Assembly: GCF_900182925.1 (NCBI RefSeq)
Contig: NZ_LT900024.1
Span: 2,852,001 to 2,916,000 of the forward strand
DNA length: 64,000 nt
DNA from: Psychrobacter sp. LV10R520-6
Lineage (GTDB): Bacteria; Pseudomonadota; Gammaproteobacteria; Pseudomonadales; Moraxellaceae
Direction of reading: 5' to 3'
The notes under the pieces were generated by a model that saw nothing but the letters and a program-made list of their open reading frames with translations, did no database searches and was not told the origin of the DNA. Below, one piece after another: positions 48,039 through 57,237 of this stretch (position 1 is the first letter of the stretch; the number at the start of each line of letters is the position of its first letter). The position numbers were made by a program, and so were the translations under genes.

Positions 48039-48447
48039 AGTTTTTCCTTGAGGTATGAAGACTTAAAGGTTTTTTAAGAAGTTGCTTATGTTTTAGAGGT
48101 AATAAGCGATAAAGCGCAATCTGCCTATAATAACGTAAAATGGTAGTGCTTGTGAACCGTATTCTTAACTAACGGTTGTAAAGCTGTGAGACATTATTTA
48201 GGGTGTCTTACTTGTCCTTATGAGAGCCATTCTTTAACCATAATTTTTAATGATAAAACGACTGATAATCAAGTGATAAGAATAACAGCTAAGTATCACA
48301 CAAGGCTGTTCACAATCGCTCACGATGTGCTCACGACAAAGCAGCCGCTGTCATGCTAATATTAAGCGTATAATCGTACACAGTATACGATGATAATTAT
48401 AATGACAGACATAATGATAACTATAATGACACTAAAGGGAAAACGCT
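48039..48447. other. dsbA-ubiG divergent intergenic region
   Basis: About 410 bp with no gene. It carries an 18-nt direct repeat just before ubiG (listed separately). Nothing else is distinct. Confidence 0.4.
48390..48431 (+). promoter_or_regulatory. 18-nt direct repeat with two TATAAT boxes upstream of ubiG
   Basis: ATGATAAYTATAATGACA occurs at 48390-48407 and 48414-48431, differing at one base, period 24. Each copy contains TATAAT (48398-48403 and 48422-48427). No good -35 lies at the proper distance from either. The second box is 20 bp before the ATG, which would give a very short leader, so the first is the likelier -10 element. Confidence 0.45.
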
Positions 48448-49275
48448 ATGAGCTCAGCTGCATCTTCTTCACAACCTACCGACACGCAAACTAACAGCAG
48501 TATGGATAATGCAATGACGACCACAACCAATGTTGATCCTAGCGAAGTCGATAAGTTTAACAAACTGGCTAGCGAATGGTGGGATAAGACCGGCGCGTTT
48601 GCGACCTTACACGAGATTAACCCACTACGCCTCAATTGGATAGAAGAAAATGTTAAACGCGGTTATAAAAGCAATGACGCTGATAAAACAGCAGAAATGG
48701 GTCTGTCTGGCAAAAAGATACTCGATGTCGGTTGCGGTGGCGGTATATTAGCGGAGTCAATGGCCCGTCGCGGCGCTGATGTGACTGGCATTGACCTCGG
48801 TACTGAGAACCTAAAAGCAGCAAGCGTCCATGCGAGCCAAAGTGGCTTAGATAACACCTTGCGCTACCAACACAGTCCCATTGAGGCGCTAGCAGCGACC
48901 CATGCCGGCCAGTTCGATGTGGTGACTTGTATGGAGATGCTTGAGCATGTGCCTGATCCTAACGCTATTGTCCAAGCTTGTTTTGAGCTGCTCGCGCCAG
49001 GTGGTGTTTGCGTGCTGTCTACCATTAACCGCAACCCTAAGTCGTATTTATTTGCGATTGTTGGGGCAGAATATGTACTGCGCTTACTAGATCGTGGTAC
49101 CCATGATTATGCTAAATTTATAACCCCAGCTGAGCTGGACAAAATGGCGGTAAGCGCAGGATTTACGCGGCAAGATATTATTGGCCTACATTATAATCCC
49201 TTAACCAAACGCTATTGGCTGGCACAAAATGTGGATGTTAATTACATGATGGCAGTACAAAAACCACTATCGTAA
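48448..49275 (+). CDS. ubiG: ubiquinone biosynthesis O-methyltransferase UbiG
   Basis: SAM-dependent methyltransferase performing both O-methylations of the ubiquinone ring. Seen: FNKLASEWWDKTGAFATLHEINPLRLNWI at 37-65, SAM motif ILDVGCGGG at 91-99, CMEMLEHVPDP, and GGVCVLSTINRNPKSY. The first 28 residues are a Ser/Thr/Gln/Asn-rich addition. 275 residues (E. coli 240). AAAGGGAAAA precedes the ATG. gph follows 69 bp later, the usual pairing. Confidence 0.97.
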   Translation: MSSAASSSQPTDTQTNSSMDNAMTTTTNVDPSEVDKFNKLASEWWDKTGAFATLHEINPLRLNWIEENVKRGYKSNDADKTAEMGLSGKKILDVGCGGGILAESMARRGADVTGIDLGTENLKAASVHASQSGLDNTLRYQHSPIEALAATHAGQFDVVTCMEMLEHVPDPNAIVQACFELLAPGGVCVLSTINRNPKSYLFAIVGAEYVLRLLDRGTHDYAKFITPAELDKMAVSAGFTRQDIIGLHYNPLTKRYWLAQNVDVNYMMAVQKPLS

Positions 49276-49344
49276 ACCCACTACAAATCTATTAAGGCTC
49301 AGACTCGCTTAATAGAATTCGTAATAACAATAAGAGTACATACC

Positions 49345-50055
49345 ATGGCCCAATTCGTAAAAGCTGTTTTATTTGACCTTGATGGCACTTTAATCGATAC
49401 CGCTGCCGACTTTGTACGGATTATTGGTAAAATGAGTAGCGAAAACAATTGGCAAACGCCTTCTGAGGCAGATATCCGTGAGCAGGTGTCTTCTGGTGCA
49501 TCAGCGATGGTACAGCTTATGTTGCGTCACAATGGAGAGCTAACGCACAGCGAGGATGAGTTGCTAAATTTTCGCCAGCAGTTTTTGGATGACTATGAGG
49601 CTGATATTTGTGTGGACAGTTGTGTATTTGCTGAGCTTGAAGAAGTGCTTACCACACTTGAGCAAAAGGGCGTGCCATGGGGTATTGTTACCAATAAGCC
49701 GCGTTATCTAGCGGAGCAACTGTTAAAAATTATGCAGCTAGATGAGCGTTGTGCGGTATTAGTTTGTCCTGAAGATGTATCCCGTACCAAGCCAGATCCA
49801 GAGCCGATGTATATGGCATTAGAAAAGCTTGGTATACCGCGTGGGGCCGCCAGTTGCGTACTTTACATAGGCGATCATGTACGTGATATTGATGCAGGTA
49901 ATGCTGCTGGAATGCCAACCATTTTGGCCGCTTATGGTTATATTCCTGCTGAAGATCAGAAAAGCTTGAAGAAATGGGGTGCAAAGTATATTACCGAGAC
50001 TCCTAATCAACTAAATCAGCTGTTACTATCCTCAGGTAAATTCGAATATTTATAA
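49345..50055 (+). CDS. gph: phosphoglycolate phosphatase, HAD family
   Basis: Probably removes 2-phosphoglycolate. HAD motifs: nucleophile D11 and D13 in VLFDLDGTLIDT, motif II GIVTNKP, motif III Lys in SRTKPDPEPM and acidic pair YIGDHVRDIDAG. A helical cap lies between motifs I and II. 236 residues. HAD specificity is hard to assign from sequence; a MupP-type role (N-acetylmuramate 6-phosphate phosphatase), known for ubiG-linked homologues in Pseudomonas, is an equally good reading. Confidence 0.85.
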   Translation: MAQFVKAVLFDLDGTLIDTAADFVRIIGKMSSENNWQTPSEADIREQVSSGASAMVQLMLRHNGELTHSEDELLNFRQQFLDDYEADICVDSCVFAELEEVLTTLEQKGVPWGIVTNKPRYLAEQLLKIMQLDERCAVLVCPEDVSRTKPDPEPMYMALEKLGIPRGAASCVLYIGDHVRDIDAGNAAGMPTILAAYGYIPAEDQKSLKKWGAKYITETPNQLNQLLLSSGKFEYL

Positions 50056-50098
50056 GTAAACCTACCCAATTATCAAACCCTAAGTAGTGAGTAATGCC

Positions 50099-50950
50099 AT
50101 GAGTGACAGTATTAATCAAACCGATAACCAAAATGCCGGTCAGGAAGCCAATCAACAACAAGCGAATCAATATGCTGGGCAACTTCTAACCCATGACGAT
50201 ATTCGTAATTTTGTGCCAGCGGAGAATTGCTTAGAGGGTAAGACTATCTTGGTCACGGGGGCAGGCGATGGTATCGGACGTGTTGCTGCGTTAAATTATG
50301 CTCGTTATGGCGCAACCGTGCTGCTATTGGGGCGTACCAGCAGCAAGCTCGAATACGTTTATGATGAAATCGAAAGCTTTGGTGGCAAGCAGCCAGCGAT
50401 GATGCCAATGAACCTTGAGAGTGTCACTTATGCCGAAATGCAGCAGTTAGAGGGCATGATTAATAAAGAAATAGGTCAACTTGATGGTATTTTGCATAAT
50501 GCGGGAATATTAGGTGAGCTGACGCCGCTTGAGATGTATGATGTGGATATGTTCGCCAAGGTTATGAAGGTTAACTTTACCGCTACCTTTATGCTCACTC
50601 AAGCATTATTACCGCTGCTTAAAGACGCTGCCCATGGCTCTATTGTCTTTACTTCCAGCACAGTCGGCACTCATCCACGCGCGTTTTGGGGTGCTTATGC
50701 ACTCTCGAAGCAGGCAACTGAAGGTATGAGCGATATCTTTACCCAAGAGACGCAAAATACCACCAACTTACGTTTTAACTGTATTAACCCCGGTGGTACA
50801 CGCACTAACATGCGCGCCCATGCTTTTCCGGGTGAAAACCCAATGAGCCTTAAAACACCAGAAGATATCATGGCAGGCTATGTCTGCTTGATGAGTGATG
50901 CCAGTATTAATGTGCGCGGGCAAGTGGTGGCATTACAACCAAAAGACTAG
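50099..50950 (+). CDS. YciK-like short-chain dehydrogenase
   Basis: Oxidoreductase of the SDR superfamily. Seen: cofactor motif TGAGDGIGR, NAG in LHNAGILG, catalytic Ser in TSSTVG, Tyr/Lys in YALSKQA and INPGGTRTNMR. It resembles E. coli YciK, whose substrate is not established. Counting from ATG 50099 (GTG at 50087 is also in frame), about 30 Gln/Asn-rich residues come before the domain. Preference for NADPH is likely from GR after the second strand (LLGRTSSKL). It follows gph by 43 bp and so is probably cotranscribed with ubiG-gph. Confidence 0.88.
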   Translation: MSDSINQTDNQNAGQEANQQQANQYAGQLLTHDDIRNFVPAENCLEGKTILVTGAGDGIGRVAALNYARYGATVLLLGRTSSKLEYVYDEIESFGGKQPAMMPMNLESVTYAEMQQLEGMINKEIGQLDGILHNAGILGELTPLEMYDVDMFAKVMKVNFTATFMLTQALLPLLKDAAHGSIVFTSSTVGTHPRAFWGAYALSKQATEGMSDIFTQETQNTTNLRFNCINPGGTRTNMRAHAFPGENPMSLKTPEDIMAGYVCLMSDASINVRGQVVALQPKD

Positions 50951-51102
50951 CGGAAATATTCCAGTATAGGTAGTCTATGTCTAATGCTTTTTTTGTGCAG
51001 GTTTATATATTGAAATTAGTATTATTTATCCCCATCTATCTGTTCTTAAAGACTTTTATAGTATTAATAATAAGCCGTTGATAAATTGAAAAGGATATAG
51101 TT

Positions 51103-51369
51103 ATGGCAGGTGGATGGTCAAGAGACGGGGCAGAACACGAGCAGATGGATGCAACAGTCAATGATGCTGTAGATCGAGTACGGAGCTCGCTATTGACAGG
51201 CGATAGTGCAGAGTTTTGTGATGAATGTGGCAATGCGATACCAGAAGCGCGGCGGGTAGCAGTGCCGGGAGTTCAGCATTGCATTGGTTGTCAGACTGAG
51301 CTTGAGCAAGAGGCAAAGGCGGCTGAGTTGTTTAATCGCCGTGGTAGTAAAGACAGTCAATTGCGTTAG
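51103..51369 (+). CDS. DksA/TraR-type zinc-finger protein (YbiI-like)
   Basis: 88-residue relative of E. coli YbiI. Seen: MAGGWSRDGAEHEQMDATVNDA, a C4 zinc finger with C39, C42, C60 and C63 (CDECGNAIPEARR ... GVQHCIGC), and the C-terminal NRRGSKDSQLR typical of YbiI. It lacks the long coiled coil of DksA that enters the RNA polymerase channel, so a polymerase role is uncertain. AAAGGATATAG precedes the ATG. Confidence 0.9.
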   Translation: MAGGWSRDGAEHEQMDATVNDAVDRVRSSLLTGDSAEFCDECGNAIPEARRVAVPGVQHCIGCQTELEQEAKAAELFNRRGSKDSQLR

Positions 51370-51388
51370 TAGGTAGTTATGGATTAAT

Positions 51389-51430
51389 AAAAAAAGGCTA
51401 GCGTTGATATTCAACACTAGCCTTTTTTTT
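51389..51430. terminator. bidirectional terminator, ybiI-like gene / COG0523 gene
   Basis: Long stem with one C-A mismatch (51389-51407 with 51411-51430 around a TAT loop) flanked by A and T runs, between convergent genes. Confidence 0.92.
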
Positions 51431-51451
51431 GTGCTAATTATTCTATTAAAT

Positions 51452-52720
51452 TTATGTCTGGTTATTTGATGGGATAACCAGTGCCATCAATTCACGGTCA
51501 CATCGCTCCCATTCTATTGATGATTGGTGTTCGTTGTTAAGCTCTACTTTGGTTCTTTTTACCGTGGTAACGGCTTCGTTTTTGTTATCGAATTTGTTAT
51601 CTGATTTGTTATCTGAGCCAGCAAGTAAAATAATTTCTAATCGGCTATCAATTTGTGCGCTGGTTTCATTGATAGTTAAGCTATCGGGCGTAAAGTTCAG
51701 TTGTAGCCAGCCATCAGAAGTATTCACGATACCTTTGATACGTTGCCAATTCGGCAGTTGTAATAACCACTGCTGCAGATCATTAGCGTTAAATACCCAA
51801 TGCGGAGGCAACCGCCATCCCGCCAATAGCATACCTTGCTGTTCATCATGATAGCGATAGGGCAGTTCGCTAGTTGAAGAGCTGGTCTCGATATCATTAT
51901 TAGTATTTATAGAGGCACTCGACATCAAGCTATTAGCTGGCGTTAAGCTAACGCGCGACTCTGTCATGTTTGCTATGCGCTGCTTAGAGATGGCATTACT
52001 GGGCTTGGTAAGCTGGGCGGTTAGCTCTGATAAGTAAGTGTTCGACAGTTGTATGAAGTCTGAGCTATCAGCCGTTATTTTAGAATCAGATGTTGTTTGA
52101 AAATCAGGAGCTGTTTGAGAATCTGCCATTGCCCATATAATTTTCGCTTGTTTATTTAGCGCCGCAATCCATTGTTGCAAATCCTGCCGGTAAGTGGCGC
52201 TCAGTTGCTCATATCGATTGATGACTAAGACGTCAGCATCGCGTACATGCGCTTGAAAGCCATCGTGGCTACGATACTTCTCTTGTTGCCATTGCACGCC
52301 GCTAAGCACGGTGATAACTGCTTGCATGCTCAAAGCCGTCTGCCAGTGCGGCTCACTGAGTTGACGTAGCAGCTCGCGCGGATGTGCCAGTCCTGTGGGT
52401 TCAATGATGAGCCGCTGTGGACGATGTTCGCTTAATAAACGGCTAATGGCGATTTGTAAGGGCAGTTGACTGGTACAACAAATACAGCCCCCGCTGACTT
52501 CGCGAATGGCGATGTTGTTGTGCGTGTCTCCTGCTGTCTGCGAACTTGCCAGCAGCGCGCCGTCAATACCGATACGACCGAATTCATTAATCAGTAATGC
52601 CCAGCGCTCATTAGTCGGCTTATTAGAGAGTAATTGATTAATAACTGTAGTTTTACCAGAGCCCAAAAACCCTGTCACAAGTGTGCAGGGTATGTTTTGG
52701 ATTATTGAGGACGTGTTCAT
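51452..52720 (-). CDS. COG0523 (CobW/YjiA/Zng1-like) metal-associated GTPase
   Basis: G3E-family P-loop protein; relatives act as metallochaperones for zinc, cobalt or nitrile hydratase iron. Seen: Walker A GFLGSGKTT at 17-25, INEFGRIGID at 44-53, the metal motif CICC at 79-82 in GGCICCTS, IEPTGLAHP at 106-114, and a CobW C-terminal domain (LLAGWRLPPHWVF ... IKGIVNTSDGWLQLNFTP). The guanine-specificity NKxD motif reads NRYE at 168-171, so both Lys and Asp are replaced. A Ser/Thr/Asp-rich insert (about 200-280) separates the domains. No metal-uptake gene is adjacent; it lies 69 bp after ompR on the same strand. Confidence 0.88.
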   Translation of the reverse strand: MNTSSIIQNIPCTLVTGFLGSGKTTVINQLLSNKPTNERWALLINEFGRIGIDGALLASSQTAGDTHNNIAIREVSGGCICCTSQLPLQIAISRLLSEHRPQRLIIEPTGLAHPRELLRQLSEPHWQTALSMQAVITVLSGVQWQQEKYRSHDGFQAHVRDADVLVINRYEQLSATYRQDLQQWIAALNKQAKIIWAMADSQTAPDFQTTSDSKITADSSDFIQLSNTYLSELTAQLTKPSNAISKQRIANMTESRVSLTPANSLMSSASINTNNDIETSSSTSELPYRYHDEQQGMLLAGWRLPPHWVFNANDLQQWLLQLPNWQRIKGIVNTSDGWLQLNFTPDSLTINETSAQIDSRLEIILLAGSDNKSDNKFDNKNEAVTTVKRTKVELNNEHQSSIEWERCDRELMALVIPSNNQT

Positions 52721-52789
52721 AAAAATATTTTCATAGGGACGACGTTTTCATAGGGACATAGTCACAACTTGAGAAACACTTAGCTAAAA

Positions 52790-53554
52790 CTATTCGGTCT
52801 TCGCAGCAGCAGTTTCTGGTTCGGCTTCGTCAGGAACAAACACATAGCCAACGCCCCATACAGTCTGGATATAACGCGCTTGCGAAGGATTGTCTTCAAT
52901 CAAGCGACGCAGACGTGAGACTTGCACATCGATAGAGCGTTCCATCGCGCCCCATTCACGACCACGAGCAAGGTTCATTAATTTGTCGCGGGTTAATGGC
53001 TCGCGTGGATGCTGAACTAAGGCTTTTAGTACTGAAAACTCACCCGTGGTCAAAGTCACTACATTGCCATCACGTTTTAGCGTACGGGTAGACAAATCAA
53101 GCGTCCAAGGTCCAAACTCAACCACTTCCAGCTGATAGCTTGGTGCACCCGGTAGCTCACGATTCTGTCGACGCAATACTGCTTTGATACGCGCTAACAG
53201 CTCTTTTGGGTTAAAGGGCTTGGGCAGATAATCATCCGCACCGGCTTCAAGTCCAGCAATACGATCGGCGTCACCACCTTTAGCGGTCAGCATGATAATC
53301 GGAATATCACTATTGTCTTCACGTAGACGCTTACAAATACTAATGCCGTCTTCACCCGGTAGCATCAAGTCTAATACTACTAAGGAGAACAATTCGCGCT
53401 GCATTAGTTTGTCCATCTGACTGCTATCATGAGCGGTACGGACTACGAAGCCATCATCTTCTAGGAAGCGTTGTAACAAAGAGCGCAGGCGTGCGTCATC
53501 GTCGACTACTAAAATGCGCTGATTCAAGGTATCGGGGCTTTTATTCTCAGTCAT
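52790..53554 (-). CDS. ompR: OmpR-family response regulator
   Basis: DNA-binding response regulator, closest in motif to OmpR itself. Seen: receiver with D18-D20 acidic cluster, phosphoacceptor D62 in VVLDLMLPGEDG, LPKPFNPKEL, and a winged-helix output domain with TLTTGEFSVLKALVQHPREPLTRDKLMNLARGREW ... ERSIDVQVSRLRRLIEDNPSQARYIQTVWGVGYVF. 254 residues (E. coli 239). No envZ follows: the next gene on the strand is the COG0523 GTPase. The sensor must be elsewhere or the regulator is an orphan. Confidence 0.94.
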   Translation of the reverse strand: MTENKSPDTLNQRILVVDDDARLRSLLQRFLEDDGFVVRTAHDSSQMDKLMQRELFSLVVLDLMLPGEDGISICKRLREDNSDIPIIMLTAKGGDADRIAGLEAGADDYLPKPFNPKELLARIKAVLRRQNRELPGAPSYQLEVVEFGPWTLDLSTRTLKRDGNVVTLTTGEFSVLKALVQHPREPLTRDKLMNLARGREWGAMERSIDVQVSRLRRLIEDNPSQARYIQTVWGVGYVFVPDEAEPETAAAKTE

Positions 53555-54046
53555 ACAGTAATCCTTTAATGAACATTATTATTGTCAGAGGGTGTGGCGG
53601 TTTATAGCTATTTATAAATGATAAGTCCGTGAGTATCAGTAAGTAAAGACCAGGTTGCTTTTGTTTGAATATTTTAAATTTATTTAAAAGAAAATATACC
53701 CATAAATATTAAAATCGCCCGTGTATTAATTTTTATTACCCGTTTTTTGACGCCAGTAATTTTTAATCGCTAATTATTTTAAACATCGGTCACAACTTCC
53801 GTATAACGGGCGAATATCTATTAATATTCGTAACCTTACTACTTTAGTGTATAAGATTGTGTCCCTAATTGCATCACCCGTAGGCATGAATGCTGTATGC
53901 GTTTGTTTAACAAGGGCGCAGAACTGACGATATAGGGCGATTTGCGCCATAAAAACCGTATTAAACAACGAAAATATAAAAAGGATTTTTATTCATGCAG
54001 CTTTTGCTATAATGCAAGGCTACATTTCTCAACGATTGATACGTAT
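53555..54046. other. ompR-tex divergent intergenic region
   Basis: About 490 bp, AT-rich, no gene. It includes the tex promoter candidate near 54005 and presumably the ompR promoter; I cannot place the latter. Confidence 0.4.
54005..54013 (+). promoter_or_regulatory. extended -10 promoter of tex
   Basis: TTGCTATAAT contains a consensus TATAAT (54008-54013) preceded by TG one base away, the extended -10 form. The -35 is poor, as is usual for this class. It lies 34 bp before the tex ATG at 54047 and therefore inside the longer open frame, supporting the shorter protein. Confidence 0.55.
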
Positions 54047-56575
54047 ATGAGTAGCACTGATACCTTAACGTCATCTCAGCCCTCGATAAATGCACAGGGA
54101 CTAGATGCAACCACACACGCGAATATTCACGACAAGCTTGCTCGCGCGCTTGGCATTAAGACTGCTCAAGTCAATGCGTTTGTGAAACTTTACGATGAAG
54201 GCGCGACGGTTCCGTTTATTGCGCGTTACCGGAAAGAAAAGACCCAAGACCTTAACGATATCCAGTTGCGTGCCTTAGAGAAGTCGCTTAACTACGAACG
54301 TGATATGGCTACGCGTCGGCTCAAAATTATTGAACTGCTCAGTACGCAGGGCAATCTAAATGACGAGCTACAAGCACGTATCGATAATGCGACCTCCAAG
54401 CTTGAGCTTGAAGATATCTACTTGCCATATCGTCCGCGTCGCCGTTCACCGGCAGCCAAAGCACGCGCCGCTGGCTTAGATGCTGCCGCTCAAGTGGTCT
54501 TGACCCAAGAAATTACCCCGACAGATGCGTTGGTGGATTATCAAGTCCAGTCTAATATAACTGATGATAGCGGTAATGAAATTGAGGTCGACTTTAGCGA
54601 TATTGACAAGCAACTGGCTGGCGTGCAAGCCATTATCGTCGATGAATGGACTCAGGCATTGGATCTACTCGATAACTTGCGAGCGGGATTTGCTAAGACT
54701 GCCAATATTATCTCAACGGTTGCCAGTGACGAGAAGCGCGAAGTGGGCGAGAAGTTTAAAGACTACTTTGAGCATAGCGAAGGCCTTGCGCGTTTACCAA
54801 ACCATCGTTTGCTTGCCATGCTACGCGGTCGCCAAGAAAATGTCTTGGGGCTAAAAATTGAAGGCGAAGATACGCCATTCATTGATAAAGTTATTAACCA
54901 TTTCGATGTCACGATCAAAGCACCTGATGCCCGTCGTGAGTTTTTAGTAGAAGCTGCTAGCAGCCTGTGGAAAGATAAGTGGCGTCCGCATATTGAGCAT
55001 CGCTTATTGACTGAAAAACGTCTAACCGCAGAAGCCGATGCCATCGATGTGTTTGCTAATAATTTACAGCATTTATTGATGTCAGCGCCTGCTGGCCGTA
55101 AAGTTATCTTGGGCGTAGATCCTGGTATCCGTCATGGCGTAAAAATGGCCATAGTCGATGCGCAAGGTCATGTCATGCTTGATAGCGCTGAAAAGCCAGT
55201 AGTAGCCACGGTTTATCCATTTGCGCCTGATAATAAAATGGAAGAAGCTAAAACGGTTATTGATAAATTGCTCAGCACTTATAACGTCGATTTAGTGGCT
55301 ATCGGTAATGGTACCGCCAGCCGCGAAACGGATGCGATGGTTAAAGAGATTTTGGCAGCTAATGAAGACCTAACTGCCAAAGCCGTTATCGTTAACGAAT
55401 CAGGCGCATCAGTCTATTCAGCTAGTGAACTTGCTAGTGATGAGCTAGCGAATTTGGATGTCTCCGTACGTGGGGCGGTCTCTATTGCTCGCCGTCTACA
55501 AGATCCCTTATCAGAGCTGGTTAAAGTCGATCCAAAAGCCATCGGCGTTGGTCAATATCAGCATGACGTCAACCAAACTCAATTGGCTGATAGCCTTGAT
55601 AAAGTCACTCAAGACAGCGTAAACGCGGTTGGCGTTGATGTGAATACTGCCAGTCCTGCAATCTTGGCACACATTGCCGGTCTGAATCGCAATGTCGCTC
55701 AGCAAATCGTTACCTATCGTAAAGAGCATGGGGCATTTGCTAGCCGTGAAGCACTTAAAGACGTGCCGCGCTTAGGGGTTAAAACCTTTGAGCAAGCCGC
55801 TGGTTTCTTACGTGTCCACGATGGCAGTAATCCACTTGATGCCACTGGCGTCCATCCAGAAAGCTATGCCTTGGTTGCTAGCTTACTAGCGCAATCTGGC
55901 AAAGGTTTAACTGAAGTACTGGGTAACGATGGCGTGCTTAATAGCATCGATACTACTACTCTAGCTATCAATGATGACAATATCAGTATCAAAGCCATCA
56001 TAGAAGAGTTGGCCAAACCAGCGCGTGATCCACGTCCCGAGTTTAAAACGGCTAATTTCCGTGATGATGTGAATAGCATCAAAGACCTCTCCGAGGGCAT
56101 GATGTTAGAGGGTGTGGTCACCAATGTGACGGCCTTTGGTTGTTTCGTCGATGTGGGCGTTCATCAAGATGGCTTGGTACATATCTCACAAATGGCCAAT
56201 GACTTTGTCGCTGACCCCATGAACCGTGTGAAGCCAGGTGATATCATCTCCGTACGGGTGATTGCTATTGATGAGAAGCGCGGTCGTATTGGCTTTAGTA
56301 TGAAACCAGAAGCCGCAAAACCAGCACGCACGCCAGCTAAAACTGCTGCAGAAAATAGCAGCAACGATGACAAATCTAACCGTCCGCGTAATAGTCGTCC
56401 CGATGCTGATAAACGCCCGCCACGTCCTAAGCGTCAAGATAGAGCCGATAAAGGCAGTTCAAGCGCTACGGATAATCGTAGTAAAGCACCGAAGCCAAAA
56501 GCAGAAGCTCCGATTAAAATGGGTACTCTTGGCGCGCTATTAAAAGAAGCGGGTGTCAGTAAAGCTAAGAAATAA
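54047..56575 (+). CDS. tex: Tex family RNA-binding transcription accessory protein
   Basis: Cytoplasmic nucleic-acid-binding protein related to the core of Spt6. Domains in order: N-terminal HTH-like region with VPFIARYRKEKTQ, YqgF/RNase H-like fold starting ILGVDPGIRHGVKMAIV, helix-hairpin-helix pair (GVDVNTASPAILAHIAGL, FASREALKDVPRLGVKTFEQAAGFLRV), and an S1 domain GMMLEGVVTNVTAFGCFVDVGVHQDGLVHISQM. A basic Lys/Arg/Pro/Ser-rich tail follows, ending in the family motif MGTLGALLKEA. 842 residues from ATG 54047 (E. coli YhgF 773). The frame opens 35 codons earlier, but that stretch includes the promoter. Confidence 0.95.
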   Translation: MSSTDTLTSSQPSINAQGLDATTHANIHDKLARALGIKTAQVNAFVKLYDEGATVPFIARYRKEKTQDLNDIQLRALEKSLNYERDMATRRLKIIELLSTQGNLNDELQARIDNATSKLELEDIYLPYRPRRRSPAAKARAAGLDAAAQVVLTQEITPTDALVDYQVQSNITDDSGNEIEVDFSDIDKQLAGVQAIIVDEWTQALDLLDNLRAGFAKTANIISTVASDEKREVGEKFKDYFEHSEGLARLPNHRLLAMLRGRQENVLGLKIEGEDTPFIDKVINHFDVTIKAPDARREFLVEAASSLWKDKWRPHIEHRLLTEKRLTAEADAIDVFANNLQHLLMSAPAGRKVILGVDPGIRHGVKMAIVDAQGHVMLDSAEKPVVATVYPFAPDNKMEEAKTVIDKLLSTYNVDLVAIGNGTASRETDAMVKEILAANEDLTAKAVIVNESGASVYSASELASDELANLDVSVRGAVSIARRLQDPLSELVKVDPKAIGVGQYQHDVNQTQLADSLDKVTQDSVNAVGVDVNTASPAILAHIAGLNRNVAQQIVTYRKEHGAFASREALKDVPRLGVKTFEQAAGFLRVHDGSNPLDATGVHPESYALVASLLAQSGKGLTEVLGNDGVLNSIDTTTLAINDDNISIKAIIEELAKPARDPRPEFKTANFRDDVNSIKDLSEGMMLEGVVTNVTAFGCFVDVGVHQDGLVHISQMANDFVADPMNRVKPGDIISVRVIAIDEKRGRIGFSMKPEAAKPARTPAKTAAENSSNDDKSNRPRNSRPDADKRPPRPKRQDRADKGSSSATDNRSKAPKPKAEAPIKMGTLGALLKEAGVSKAKK

Positions 56576-56651
56576 CTAATTAAGAAATAGTCAGCTAAGA
56601 AGTAATTGGGTGTATCAATTTCTGAAATGCTCAGTTGCAATAAACAATAAC

Positions 56652-56681
56652 AAAAAAGGCAGCCATTGGGCTGCCTTTTTT
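56652..56681 (+). terminator. terminator of tex
   Basis: Perfect 13-bp stem (56652-56664 with 56669-56681), loop ATTG, A and T run flanks. It could also end transcription of the minus-strand gene at 56875. The rest of the 299-bp gap to that gene holds nothing else I can identify. Confidence 0.93.
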
Positions 56682-56874
56682 TAGTTTAAAATATCTATTT
56701 AAAAGCTATTTTGCGAGGAAAGGTTTCGCATGGTTGCTAACTTATAGTAGTAAACAGTAATAACTTTTTATTTTTTCTTATAGCGTTAAAAGCGGGCTTT
56801 AATATGCTCGTCAGCAGATGTTAAATTATTACCATTAGCGCCACCGATAATTGCTGGGAACCGAGTTTGCTAAG

Positions 56875-57237
56875 TTATCTAATCAGTGGTTGCGGTTGCA
56901 TAGAATCTTGTGGATCTTGCATGTTGTGTTGTGAATCTTGCATGTTTTGTTGTGAGTCTTGTACAGCTTCTACCTTAGTAGCCAATTCTTCTTTTTTATT
57001 ACTAATGCGTGCAAGTGATATAGTTTTAGTTTCACTAATCTCAAACGCACTGGGTTGGGTTGATGGTAATTCACCCTCAGTACTTTCGACTTCAGTCTCA
57101 AGCGTATTGTTAGCAGTCGTAGTAGTTATATCCACTGGTGTAATATCATTAGTATCAGCAGGTGCTGCCATTGCTAAACTCGGAATAGTAAGCGCGGCGC
57201 CAATGAGTAGCGATAAAGGTAAAGTACATTTTTGCAT
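56875..57237 (-). CDS. small secreted protein with QDSQxNM repeats
   Basis: Not recognised. 120 residues: signal peptide 1-24 ending AMA-A, a Thr/Glu/Asn-rich middle, then three 7-residue repeats QDSQQNM, QDSQHNM and QDPQDSM at 93-113, and a short Pro/Gln tail. The repeats are also visible in the DNA as 21-nt units near 56898-56960. AGGAATCAATT before the ATG is a good ribosome site. Export to periplasm or outside is inferred from the signal peptide. A 15-nt palindrome lies 175-190 bp upstream. Met and Gln content could suit metal or protein contact, but that is speculation. Confidence 0.68.
   Translation of the reverse strand: MQKCTLPLSLLIGAALTIPSLAMAAPADTNDITPVDITTTTANNTLETEVESTEGELPSTQPSAFEISETKTISLARISNKKEELATKVEAVQDSQQNMQDSQHNMQDPQDSMQPQPLIR

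Noticed and set aside
53942..54046. 35-codon N-terminal extension of Tex
   Set aside because: The stretch contains an extended -10 promoter and has no similarity to the family N-terminus.
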